From the NCBI GenBank assembly GCA_044227505.1, contig JBGAWP010000012.1, positions 1 to 64,000 of the forward strand: a DNA stretch of 64,000 nt, written 5' to 3'. Below the pieces are notes generated by a model, which was not told where the DNA came from, did not search any database, and worked only from the letters and a program-made list of their open reading frames with translations. Position 1 is the first letter of the stretch, and every line of letters begins with the position of its first letter. Position numbers and translations under genes: made by a program. This document shows positions 23,851 to 31,804 of this stretch, one piece after another. The stretch comes from UBA7236 sp044227505 (lineage in GTDB: Bacteria; Bacteroidota; Bacteroidia; Chitinophagales; BACL12).

Positions 23851-24708
23851 AAGACCGCAATTGTTTGGAAAATGCAATTAATTGACTTATTTATCCATTT
23901 GTGTCATTATAATCTCCTTTTTACATTATTTATTATACCCCTGGACTTCTAAATATACATTTGGATTGAAATATCTTATTAAACCTTTTCAACCCAATTT
24001 ATTCACTTTAATCCCAAAATCATCCTTTTTTAAAATATAATACAGATATTTTTGGTGAAATCAAAAATACATAATGAAATATCTGTACAATAATGGCGCC
24101 ACAAATTGTGACATTTTATGCTTCAAACCTTTCATCAACTAAGGATTCACTCAATTGCAAATTACTTCAAAGCCCCGATTGTTAAGCTATGCAACTTATA
24201 ACTTGCATAATTATTGTAAACTCATAAATTCGGATTTATTACATGGTTAGAATAGATTTATTGCATTTTCATGTTCACTTTTCCATGCTTTATTATTTTT
24301 ACCTCCTGTTTTACTTGCAGTGAAAATACTTGTTAATAATTGCGTAGAGCAGTCAAAATCTTTCATACTACAGCCAACTTCATTTTCCCCATTATCCACT
24401 AAAACTCTTCCTGCACTGCATTATTTGAGGCAAAACTGTCCCTAAATATCTTTTAAAAGTTTTTTTGAATTAATTATTCTAAATTAACGCCAATCTATAA
24501 AATTTAATTTTATTTCTTCGTTCATTCACAATTAATAAAATTACCATTAAACCGAATTATGTGACATCGAGTAATTTGTCACAGATACTTACTTATATAA
24601 CTTCAAGCAGTAAATTATACAACTAAATAATAAAATTGTATAAAGGAAATGATGGAATGTCCCAGAAATTTGGGGAGTGAAAATTATTTCACAATTAAAA
24701 AATCAAAA
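23851..24708. other. 858-nt intergenic region, largely featureless
   Basis: This is the longest stretch here without a supported gene; both strands are rich in stops. The one clear structure is TGTGAC, 12 nt, GTCACA (24560-24583), a perfect 6-bp inverted repeat 126 nt before the secreted protein's ATG. It resembles a widened Crp half-site pair. TTGTGACAT recurs as a half site near 24106-24114. The stretch may hold an untranslated leader or a small RNA, but I see no terminator or conserved fold to support one. Confidence 0.45.
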
Positions 24709-26766
24709 ATGAGAAAAAAAATACACAATGCATTAATGACAGTTATTCTGTTAATAATGCCGTACGCAATCTTCGGGCAAACCCCTGATTTGGGTTCTGC
24801 TTCGGGTTTTGCAATGTTTACGGCGGTCGGAGCATTTAATAATGTTGGGGCTTCCACGGTTACCGGTGACGTTGGCACTGATGTAGGTGCCTTTGCAGGT
24901 TTTCCCCCAGGTACACTAATAGGAACCATCCATGTTGCAGATGGAATTTCGGCAACAGCTGCAGCTGATGTAGATGCTGCTTATACCTTTTTGAGTGGGC
25001 TGACTTGCGGTACTGTAATAGGTACAACAATGGGCAGCGGACAAATCTTAACTCCCGATACCTATTGTTTAGGCGCAGCCTCCACAATAAATGGAGATTT
25101 AATTTTGGATGCATTAGGTGATCCAAATGCATTATTTATTTTTAAAATAGATGGTGCCCTTGCAACAGGAACATTTGCTAATATAATTCTTGTAAATTCA
25201 GCTTCTTTATGTAATGTTTATTGGCAAGTAAACGGCCAATTTGATTTAGGAGAAAATTCAGTATTTAATGGCACACTTATTAATAACGGTGCTATTAATT
25301 TATTGGACGGGTCTTCTTTATTTGGAAGAGGTCTTTCTCGTGCCGGAGCAATTTCAATGAATAACAATACTGTTACTACTACGTTGCCCTCAGTATTTTA
25401 TGCTGATGCAGATGGCGACGGATTTGGTGATATAAGTTCTACAATTACAAATTGTTATGCACCTGCAGGATACGTTAGCAATAGTTCAGATTGTAATGAC
25501 CTCAATGCTGCAATTAATCCACTCGCAACAGAAATTTGCAATGGAATTGATGATAATTGTACAGGTGGTATTGATGATGGAATAATTTTTACCGATTATT
25601 ATACCGATGCTGATGGCGACGGATTTGGTGATGCTTCTGCATCCCCGGTTAGTGCTTGTGCTCCCGTTGTTGGATCTGTTGCAAATAATAACGATTGTGA
25701 TGATCTGAATGCAGCAATTAATCCACTCGCAACAGAAATTTGCAATGGAATTGATGATAATTGTACAGGTGGTATTGATGAAGGAATAATTTTTACCGAT
25801 TATTATACCGATGCTGATGGCGACGGATTTGGTGATGCTTCTGCATCTCCTGTTAGTGCTTGTGCTCCCGTTGTTGGATCAGTTACAAATAATAACGATT
25901 GTAATGATCTGAATGCTGCAATTAATCCTTCTGCAATAGAAATCTGCGGTAATTTAATTGATGAAGATTGTAATGGTCTGATCGATAATATTGATAGTGT
26001 TTATATCGAAGTCCTTTCAGTTTATCCTGTTTGTCAGCCTAATATTATTACGTTAGGAGCAAATCCTACAGACGGTGGATTAACTTACCAATGGTACCGC
26101 AACGGTTTATTAATTCCGGGCGCAACCAATGTAACATATGATGTTTTCGAAAAAAGAGGATATTATAAGGTTGCTGTAAGCAATGGCGAATGCACTGTTT
26201 TATCAGATAGTATTTATGAGCGTATTTATGGACCTCAGCCTCCTGTAATTAATTCATATGGTTATTCTGATCTATGTGTTCAGAATCCAATAAAATTAAA
26301 AACAATATACGGTTTTGCTCCTACCCATGAATATCAGTGGTATCGCAACGATGTTTTAATTGAAGGTGCAACTAATGCAGTATATTTTGCAACTGAACCC
26401 GGATCATATAATGTTATGGTATTTGCTCCATATTTGGGTTGCCAATACGTAGCGGATGAACCAACAATATTAACTCAGGAAGGATGCCGTATGGATGAAA
26501 ATACAACCACACGTTTGGTGGTTTACCCTAATCCTACTTCCGGCGTTTTAAATGTTGATGCTTCAATGGAGTCAAATGCTGCTTCTGCAACACTTGAAGT
26601 ATTTAATGTAATTGGTGAACTTGTGTATTCAGCAAGTGCATCTATAAATACTGGAAATATTTCCGAATCTATTGATCTTACTAATATTGCCAAAATTGGA
26701 TTATACACTTTAAAAATTACTGTAGATAATACGATAATTATTAAACAATTTGTGATTCAGAATTAA
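24709..26766 (+). CDS. Secreted DUF3494 ice-binding-like protein with MopE-type repeats and T9SS tail
   Basis: The ATG at 24709 (MRKKIHNALMTVILLIMPYAIFG) gives a signal peptide and a 685-residue protein; an ATG at 24649 would put 20 charged residues before it and is rejected. Residues about 25-220 match the DUF3494 ice-binding-like beta-solenoid (TVTGDVGTDVGAF, FNGTLINNGAINLLDGSSLF). Three MopE-like metal-binding repeats follow (DADGDGFGD...DCxDLNAAINP...EICNGIDDNC). Two Ig-like segments (YQWYRNG/YQWYRND) and a type A T9SS domain (VVYPNPTSGVLNV to the end) finish it. Likely a cell-surface adhesin; ice binding itself is doubtful. Confidence 0.9.
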   Translation: MRKKIHNALMTVILLIMPYAIFGQTPDLGSASGFAMFTAVGAFNNVGASTVTGDVGTDVGAFAGFPPGTLIGTIHVADGISATAAADVDAAYTFLSGLTCGTVIGTTMGSGQILTPDTYCLGAASTINGDLILDALGDPNALFIFKIDGALATGTFANIILVNSASLCNVYWQVNGQFDLGENSVFNGTLINNGAINLLDGSSLFGRGLSRAGAISMNNNTVTTTLPSVFYADADGDGFGDISSTITNCYAPAGYVSNSSDCNDLNAAINPLATEICNGIDDNCTGGIDDGIIFTDYYTDADGDGFGDASASPVSACAPVVGSVANNNDCDDLNAAINPLATEICNGIDDNCTGGIDEGIIFTDYYTDADGDGFGDASASPVSACAPVVGSVTNNNDCNDLNAAINPSAIEICGNLIDEDCNGLIDNIDSVYIEVLSVYPVCQPNIITLGANPTDGGLTYQWYRNGLLIPGATNVTYDVFEKRGYYKVAVSNGECTVLSDSIYERIYGPQPPVINSYGYSDLCVQNPIKLKTIYGFAPTHEYQWYRNDVLIEGATNAVYFATEPGSYNVMVFAPYLGCQYVADEPTILTQEGCRMDENTTTRLVVYPNPTSGVLNVDASMESNAASATLEVFNVIGELVYSASASINTGNISESIDLTNIAKIGLYTLKITVDNTIIIKQFVIQN
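25380..25970 (+). repeat. Intragenic ~204-nt tandem repeat (three units)
   Basis: The motif encoding DADGDGFGD starts at 25405, 25606 and 25810, so the period is 201 then 204 nt (67-68 residues). Units 2 and 3 are nearly identical at the DNA level over more than 150 nt, including silent positions, pointing to recent duplication or gene conversion. Unit 1 is more diverged. Such repeats can change copy number by recombination. Confidence 0.88.
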
Positions 26767-26784
26767 TAAATAAAAGATCAACAT

Positions 26785-26822
26785 AACAGCTCCTCTAATA
26801 CAGGAGCTGTTATTTTTTTTTC
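26785..26822 (+). terminator. Rho-independent terminator after the DUF3494 gene
   Basis: AACAGCTCCT (26785-26794) pairs with AGGAGCTGTT (26802-26811) around a 7-nt loop, followed by A and nine or more T. A perfect 10-bp stem and long U tract make this a confident call. The gap on to 27062 otherwise shows no supported gene. Confidence 0.92.
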
Positions 26823-27062
26823 AAAATAAGAATAAAATCTAATTGACCAAAAAATGGTTTAATTTCCCCGATTACCTAAACTTAATTATTTAATGGAACA
26901 AATGATCTTAACAACAACAAAAAATTAGTTCCAATCAGACATTTGATAACGATGGAAGTTGTAACTTAGCAGTATCCAGGGTATTACTTCACTTGTTTCA
27001 TCGTATCAACTAACAAAGTGCCAGTTTACTTATTAAATTAAAATTTAGTTTTTATATCGATT

Positions 27063-27623
27063 ATGCACCTCTTTATTAAAAATATGGTAAGTAACCGTTG
27101 CAAGTTGATTGTGAAGACTGAACTTGAGAATATAAACGTGGCATATACTCGCCTCGTTTTAGGCGAAGTTGTTATAATGCAGACCCTCACCCATGTTCAA
27201 CGAACAAGCCTGAAGGAAGCACTTTCCAAAGCAGGTCTTGAATTACTGGAGAACAAGAAAAGCATGATTATTGAAAAGATTAAGAATATTGTTGTTGAAA
27301 TGATTCATTATGATGAAAATCTTCCTAAAACTAAGTTTTCAGAATATTTAAGCAATAAATTAAACTATGATTATACATACCTCTCCAACCTTTTTTCAGA
27401 GGAAAAGGGAACAACAATTGAGCAATATATTATTATAAATAAAATTGAACGCGTTAAAGAATTATTAGATTATGATGAGCTAACCATAACTGAAATTGCA
27501 CATAAACTTCACTACAGCAGTGTTTCTCACCTTTCCAACCAATTTAAAAAAAACACAGGATTTTCACCCTCGGCATTTAAAAAATTAAAAGACAAAAAGT
27601 TAAATACCCTGGAAAGTCTTTGA
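27063..27623 (+). CDS. Short AraC-family regulator with HMA-like N-terminus, paralogue 2
   Basis: The 186 residues align along their whole length with the regulator at 22553: FIKNMVSNRCKLIVKTELEN and LGEVVIMQTL at the N-terminus, YTYLSNLFSEEKGTTIEQY and LTITEIAHKLHYSSVSHLSN in the AraC domain. The metal-type pair is again degenerate (M-V-S-N-R-C). It lies 286 nt upstream of the FAD/Rieske gene. The two copies bracket a secreted protein and two small membrane proteins, so a local duplication is likely. Ligand unknown. Confidence 0.85.
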   Translation: MHLFIKNMVSNRCKLIVKTELENINVAYTRLVLGEVVIMQTLTHVQRTSLKEALSKAGLELLENKKSMIIEKIKNIVVEMIHYDENLPKTKFSEYLSNKLNYDYTYLSNLFSEEKGTTIEQYIIINKIERVKELLDYDELTITEIAHKLHYSSVSHLSNQFKKNTGFSPSAFKKLKDKKLNTLESL

Positions 27624-27792
27624 ATTTTTATTACTTCAAATTTGAAATTCCATTAAAAATCAGTTTCTTCTCTCACTACTAGAATCCAATTAACTCTCTG
27701 CAAATCGACAAAACTGTACTTGCAATTCAACTATTTTTAATAATCGGGGTGCAATTTCCCCATTTTCCCACATCAATTTTCATTGCTACCCA

Positions 27793-27823
27793 TACCTCTG
27801 CAACTCACATTGTAACAGAGGTA
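27793..27823. promoter_or_regulatory. Inverted repeat upstream of the FAD/Rieske gene
   Basis: TACCTCTG, 15 nt, CAGAGGTA form a perfect 8-15-8 inverted repeat about 86 nt before the ATG at 27909. It overlaps GTAACAGAGGTAATC (27812-27826). A -7-like AGCCTTTG lies at 27844-27851. Position fits an operator; the regulator may be the AraC protein just upstream, but that is not shown by sequence. Confidence 0.45.
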
Positions 27824-27908
27824 ATCACCTTCTGCGTTTAAACAGCCTTTGGCATAATAATTTTATGTATTTCGAGTAAGTTAAGTTCTCAAATTATATA
27901 TTTAATTT

Positions 27909-29540
27909 ATGACAGGTATTACTGATAACAGCAAATTTGACCAACCAGTTGATGAAAATTTAACTTCAGGGGCAAATATTCCATTTTGGTTCAGTCAGTC
28001 GTGGAAACCGTTAATTTACGACAAGATTAAAAATGATCTTACGACAGATATTTTAGTAATTGGCGGGGGTATTTCAGGACTCTCGGTTGCTTATTGTTTA
28101 GCACGGGAAGGACGCGAGGTGGTATTAGTTGAAGATGGATTTATAGGGAGCGGTGAAACCGGAAGAACAACAGCACATTTAACTTGTGCTCTGGATGACA
28201 GATATTTTGACCTGGAAAAAATTTTCGATAAAGAAACTGCACACCTTGCAGCTGATAGTCACAAGGCGGCTATTGATTGGATCGAAAGTACAATAACCGC
28301 AAACAATATAGATTGCAATTTTAAACGAGTGGATGGTTATTTGTTTTTAGATCCTGACGATACAGTTGAAACTATTAACAAGGAATTTGATGCCACACAA
28401 AGAGCTGGTATAAAAACTGAAATTATAACTATTCCTCCTTCCATTAAATTGGAGGCGAATAGCATATCACTTAGGTTCCCGGAACAAGCGCAATTTCACA
28501 TTCTTAAATATATTAAAGGTCTCGCAGATGCATTTATAAAACTAGGTGGGAAAATTTTTACTGAATCAAAAGCCGAAAACATCAGCAAAGAAGGCGCAAA
28601 TGCAAATGGATATACTATTAAGGCAAATCATATAGTAGTGGCAACTAATACCCCAATTAACGACTGGGTCACCATGCATACGAAACAATGGCCTTATCGA
28701 AGTTATGTAATTGCCTCCAAAATTCCCAAAGGTGAAATTCCATATGCATTATGGTGGGATACCGGCAAAAAAAAATCGCATTTGATTTCTGAACCATATC
28801 ACTACGTAAGACTTGAATCCTTTGATGAACAGTATGATGTATTGATCGTAGGTGGTGAAGATCATAAAACGGGTCAATCGGAGGATAACAACATTCATGA
28901 GGAGGATAGATATAAAAAACTGGAAGCCTGGGCGAAAGAATATTTTCCATCTTTCAGAAATATTGATTTTAAATGGTCAGGACAGGTAATTGAACCAATC
29001 GATTCATTAGCCTTTATCGGAAAGAATCCAGGCGATGAAAATATATACATAATTACAGGTGATTCTGGCAATGGAATGACTCACGGGACTTTGGGTGGTT
29101 TAATTATAAGTGATATAATAACTGGAAAATTAAATCAATGGGTTAAAATTTATGATCCAGCCAGAATTACACTTAAAACTTCTTTAAATTATTTGCATGA
29201 GGTGGGAAATATGGTAAAACAATACGCTGATTGGTTTACAAAAAATGGTTTATCCGAAATAGAAAAATTGATTCCCGGAGAAGGTGGCATTTTCACGTCG
29301 GAAACAAAAAAATATGCTATTTACAAAGATGAAAAGTATGAAATACACGTATGCAGTGCAGTCTGCCCCCATTTAGGTGCGATACTGCAATGGAACAATG
29401 ATGAAAAAACTTTTGATTGCCCAATGCATGGTTCACGCTTCACAACTGATGGCATTGTGATCAATGGACCGGCCACAACAAATCTTAAAAAAATAGAGCC
29501 GGAAATTGTTGAAAGCAATTCCGATCTACATGAATCTTAA
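27909..29540 (+). CDS. FAD-dependent oxidoreductase fused to a C-terminal Rieske [2Fe-2S] domain
   Basis: The 543 residues carry a DAO-type FAD domain with G52-G-G54-x-x-G57 after a beta strand, an acidic FAD-ribose end (VVLVEDGFIG) and GSGETGRTTAHLT. The substrate-domain motifs VVATNTPINDW and ITGDSGNGMTHGTLGG follow. A Rieske domain spans about 455-530, with C486-P-H488 and C504-P-M-H507. Such fusions (gamma-glutamylputrescine-oxidase-like with Rieske) occur in many soil and water bacteria and are soluble; the substrate is not known. It starts the second half of the stress island and is followed 25 nt later by a DUF2383 gene. Confidence 0.92.
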   Translation: MTGITDNSKFDQPVDENLTSGANIPFWFSQSWKPLIYDKIKNDLTTDILVIGGGISGLSVAYCLAREGREVVLVEDGFIGSGETGRTTAHLTCALDDRYFDLEKIFDKETAHLAADSHKAAIDWIESTITANNIDCNFKRVDGYLFLDPDDTVETINKEFDATQRAGIKTEIITIPPSIKLEANSISLRFPEQAQFHILKYIKGLADAFIKLGGKIFTESKAENISKEGANANGYTIKANHIVVATNTPINDWVTMHTKQWPYRSYVIASKIPKGEIPYALWWDTGKKKSHLISEPYHYVRLESFDEQYDVLIVGGEDHKTGQSEDNNIHEEDRYKKLEAWAKEYFPSFRNIDFKWSGQVIEPIDSLAFIGKNPGDENIYIITGDSGNGMTHGTLGGLIISDIITGKLNQWVKIYDPARITLKTSLNYLHEVGNMVKQYADWFTKNGLSEIEKLIPGEGGIFTSETKKYAIYKDEKYEIHVCSAVCPHLGAILQWNNDEKTFDCPMHGSRFTTDGIVINGPATTNLKKIEPEIVESNSDLHES

Positions 29541-29564
29541 ATTAAACATCATAAATCAATTATT

Positions 29565-30017
29565 ATGAATAAAATGTCGTCACTTATAGTTTTAAACACA
29601 CTCATCGGAATCAATAACGATAGAATTGCAGGTTATCAAGTGGCATCAAATGCAACAGAAGAATTTGATTTGAAAAACCTATTTGAAAAGTTTATTCAAA
29701 CGAGTAGGAAATGCAAGAGAGAACTTCTTGGCGAAATTAATAAAATGGGTGTTTCCGCAATGGAGATCTCTATTCTCAATGGAAAATTCTTTAGTGTTTG
29801 GATGGATATAAAATCTGCGTTATACGGGAAAAACCGGTATGACATACTAACGTCTTGCGAGATTGGTGATGGAGCCGCTGTTAAGACTTATACAAAAATT
29901 TTAGATCAAAATGAAAAAGACCTCACACTTTATCAACATACTATGATTAACATTCAGCATACTTACTTACTAGTGGATTACAACAAAATTAAGAGTATAT
30001 GTCAAAGTTTTATCTGA
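29565..30017 (+). CDS. DUF2383 (PA2169-type) four-helix protein
   Basis: The 150 residues are almost all helical. The opening MSSLIVLNTLIGINNDRIAGYQVAS, the segment FEKFIQTSRKCKRELLGEINKMG and the closing LYQHTMINIQHTYLLVDYNKIKS fit the PA2169/DUF2383 ferritin-like bundle. Metal ligands expected of a true ferritin are not clearly all present. It is a common general-stress protein in Bacteroidota. Genes follow on the same strand (127 nt gap). Confidence 0.83.
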   Translation: MNKMSSLIVLNTLIGINNDRIAGYQVASNATEEFDLKNLFEKFIQTSRKCKRELLGEINKMGVSAMEISILNGKFFSVWMDIKSALYGKNRYDILTSCEIGDGAAVKTYTKILDQNEKDLTLYQHTMINIQHTYLLVDYNKIKSICQSFI

Positions 30018-30144
30018 TAATAATTTCCCTTTAACAACACTGGAAATTGACGGAGGATATTTAGCGCAATAAATAATTTCATGAACACATTCATTATAAC
30101 CAGAATACAGTTACACTTTTATTAACCACTTTAAAAAATTAAAA

Positions 30145-30528
30145 ATGACAACAATAAAAAAGGCAGGAATTTGGATGGATCATGCAAATGCACACACATT
30201 TGAATTTACCGACGATGCAAGAAAGGTTGAATCTGTGGAATCAGAATTCACTCCTGAAGTTAAGGAAGAAGTTTTGTCAAAAGGCGAATCGCACATGCAT
30301 AATAAAGAGCAAAATAAACAGTCGGATTTTTACAAAAAAATAAGTCAGTATATACTTCAATATAATGAAGTTCTATTATTTGGACCCACCAATGCAAAAT
30401 CCGAATTATTCAACATTCTCAGGGAGGATCATCGTTATGAAAAGATCAAAATTGAAATTAAACAGTCTGAAAAAATGACAGATAACCAAATGGAAGCATT
30501 TGTAAGGAATCATTTTAAAACTTCCTAA
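30145..30528 (+). CDS. baeRF-like small protein, paralogue 2
   Basis: The 127 residues share the framework of the protein at 21526-21951: AGIWMDHANAHTFEF at residues 7-21, YNEVLLFGPTNAKSELFNILRED in the middle, and DNQMEAFVRNHFKTS at the end. The two are on opposite strands, 8.2 kb apart, within the same stress island. The fold is related to eRF1-type domains. The function is unknown; ribosome rescue or stress control is only an idea. Confidence 0.65.
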   Translation: MTTIKKAGIWMDHANAHTFEFTDDARKVESVESEFTPEVKEEVLSKGESHMHNKEQNKQSDFYKKISQYILQYNEVLLFGPTNAKSELFNILREDHRYEKIKIEIKQSEKMTDNQMEAFVRNHFKTS

Positions 30529-30573
30529 ACCAGTTGATCAAGTTATTCTTTCGCAATAAATTCCCCTCTTCGG

Positions 30574-30616
30574 CATTTGATCAAATGTAATTTAAAGTCA
30601 ACAATTTGTAAATTTG
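30574..30616 (+). promoter_or_regulatory. Promoter of the Crp/Fnr gene with palindromic site
   Basis: A perfect 14-bp palindrome CATTTGATCAAATG (30574-30587) is centred 28.5 nt before a perfect -7 element TAAATTTG (30609-30616). The ATG at 30620 begins 3 nt after the -7, so the transcript would be leaderless or nearly so. The palindrome contains FNR-like TTGAT/ATCAA halves without the usual 4-nt gap. Autoregulation is inferred. Confidence 0.55.
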
Positions 30617-30619
30617 CAT

Positions 30620-31243
30620 ATGCAAGAAAACAAATTTCCGGAGTTGAGTTACACCGGACCAATGAAAGAGGTGCTTTTATCTTACGGGTTCTCTAAAGTA
30701 TTTCAGGAAGGAGACATAATTTTAAATGAAAATGCATATATAAAAGCAATCCCAATTGTTACCAATGGAAGTATAAGAGTAATGCGCACTGATGAAGAAG
30801 GAAGGGAGATATTGTTGTATTATATCACTGCTGGCGAAAGTTGTATCATGTCATTTTTAGGTGGCATACACCACGACACAAGCAAAGTAAAAGCAATTGC
30901 GGAGGAGGAAACAGAAATTTTGTTTATTCCGGTTGAAAAGGTTAGTATTCTCATCAGAGAATATCCTGAATGGCTCGACTATATTTTCAGGCTTTATCAT
31001 AAAAGATTTGAAGAACTTCTGGAAGTGGTAAATGCCGTTGCTTTTAAAAAAATGGATGAACGACTATTGGATTTTATAAAGAAAAAATGCTCACTTACCA
31101 AAAGTCAAACATTATTTGTTACCCACGAACAATTGGCAAATGAATTAGGCACCGCCAGAGTTGTGGTCTCCAGACTACTCAAACAAATGGAGGAACAGAA
31201 AATTGTAAGTCTCGGGAGAAATAAAATAGTATTACTCCCCTGA
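30620..31243 (+). CDS. Crp/Fnr-family transcriptional regulator
   Basis: The ATG at 30620 gives 207 residues; a TTG at 30614 would add two and overlap the -7 element. Residues about 20-135 form the cyclic-nucleotide-binding-type beta roll (VFQEGDIILNENAYIKAIPIVTNGSIRV). Residues about 150-205 form the winged helix (THEQLANELGTARVVVSRLLKQMEEQ). No Fe-S cysteine cluster like that of FNR is visible at the N-terminus, so the signal is unknown. It lies at the start of the sulfur/redox gene train and is the likely activator of the promoters at 31344-31388 and 31731-31784. Confidence 0.92.
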   Translation: MQENKFPELSYTGPMKEVLLSYGFSKVFQEGDIILNENAYIKAIPIVTNGSIRVMRTDEEGREILLYYITAGESCIMSFLGGIHHDTSKVKAIAEEETEILFIPVEKVSILIREYPEWLDYIFRLYHKRFEELLEVVNAVAFKKMDERLLDFIKKKCSLTKSQTLFVTHEQLANELGTARVVVSRLLKQMEEQKIVSLGRNKIVLLP

Positions 31244-31343
31244 CCTGGTTTTCAATTCTAATACCTCTTACGGATACCTATGCAACCCATTTTCATATAA
31301 AGGTCTGGTTCCACACACTTTTTTGTGAAAAGTTATTGACTTA

Positions 31344-31388
31344 AGTAACAAAAGTCACTGTATAGCCATTGATTTTACCCCAATTTTG
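31344..31388 (+). promoter_or_regulatory. Candidate Crp/Fnr-activated promoter 1
   Basis: GTAAC-AAAA-GTCAC (31345-31358) is a near-palindrome centred 29.5 nt before the -7-like CAATTTTG (31381-31388). That places it about -41 from a start near 31395, the class II activator position. A good -33 TTG is missing, as expected for an activated promoter. It serves the DUF2892 gene at 31424. Confidence 0.5.
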
Positions 31389-31423
31389 CTTCATAATAAA
31401 TTCTTAACTATAAATTTATAAAT

Positions 31424-31642
31424 ATGAAAACAAATATGGGAACTGCGGATAAAGTGATCAGAATACTTATCGCTATTGTAATTGCAGTACTTTATTTCAC
31501 TGATCAAATTTCAGGAACTGCGGCAATTATCCTCTTAATAATAGCCGGTATATTTATCCTGACCAGTTTTATAGGCTTTTGCCCTTTATACTGGCCATTT
31601 GGTATTTCTACGCGCAAAAAACAAGCAAAACAAGGTTCTTAA
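31424..31642 (+). CDS. DUF2892 (YgaP-like) small inner-membrane protein
   Basis: The 72 residues start MKTNMGTADKVIRILIAIVIA. Two membrane helices (about 12-30 and 34-52) are followed by CPLYWPFGISTRKKQ, the classic YgaP transmembrane layout (PF11127, DUF2892). In E. coli YgaP this module is fused to a rhodanese; here rhodanese genes follow at 31805, 35025, 36033 and 38148. A role in passing sulfur or sensing thiols at the membrane is inferred. Confidence 0.9.
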   Translation: MKTNMGTADKVIRILIAIVIAVLYFTDQISGTAAIILLIIAGIFILTSFIGFCPLYWPFGISTRKKQAKQGS

Positions 31643-31730
31643 TATCTTGACGGTGGTTTTATTTTCAATAATTCGGAAGATTAAATTTTCGGATGCTTTT
31701 ATTTATTTATAGAAATCGAACTGAAATGAA

Positions 31731-31784
31731 TTATCACTGTGTAACAAATGTAGCCTAGTGATAAAAACAGCAGTAATAACTTTG
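31731..31784 (+). promoter_or_regulatory. Candidate Crp/Fnr-activated promoter 2
   Basis: A perfect TAnnTTTG element TAACTTTG (31777-31784) is preceded, centred 29.5 nt upstream, by GTAAC-AAAT-GTAGC (31741-31754). A larger perfect repeat TTATCACT...AGTGATAA (31731-31738 and 31757-31764) encloses that site. Site type and spacing match those at 31344-31388. It drives the persulfide-dioxygenase-like gene at 31805 and probably the genes behind it. Confidence 0.55.
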
Positions 31785-31804
31785 CAATATCAAAAAAAAA
31801 TTAA

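Noticed and set aside
24649..24708. Upstream ATG for the DUF3494 protein
   Set aside because: It would put 20 charged residues before a perfect signal peptide; the ATG at 24709 is better.
21340..30570. Recurring ATTTCCCC/ATTCCCC words before island genes
   Set aside because: Seen near 21340, 26866, 27755 and 30561, but at inconsistent distances from starts and without a shared extended motif; too weak to call.
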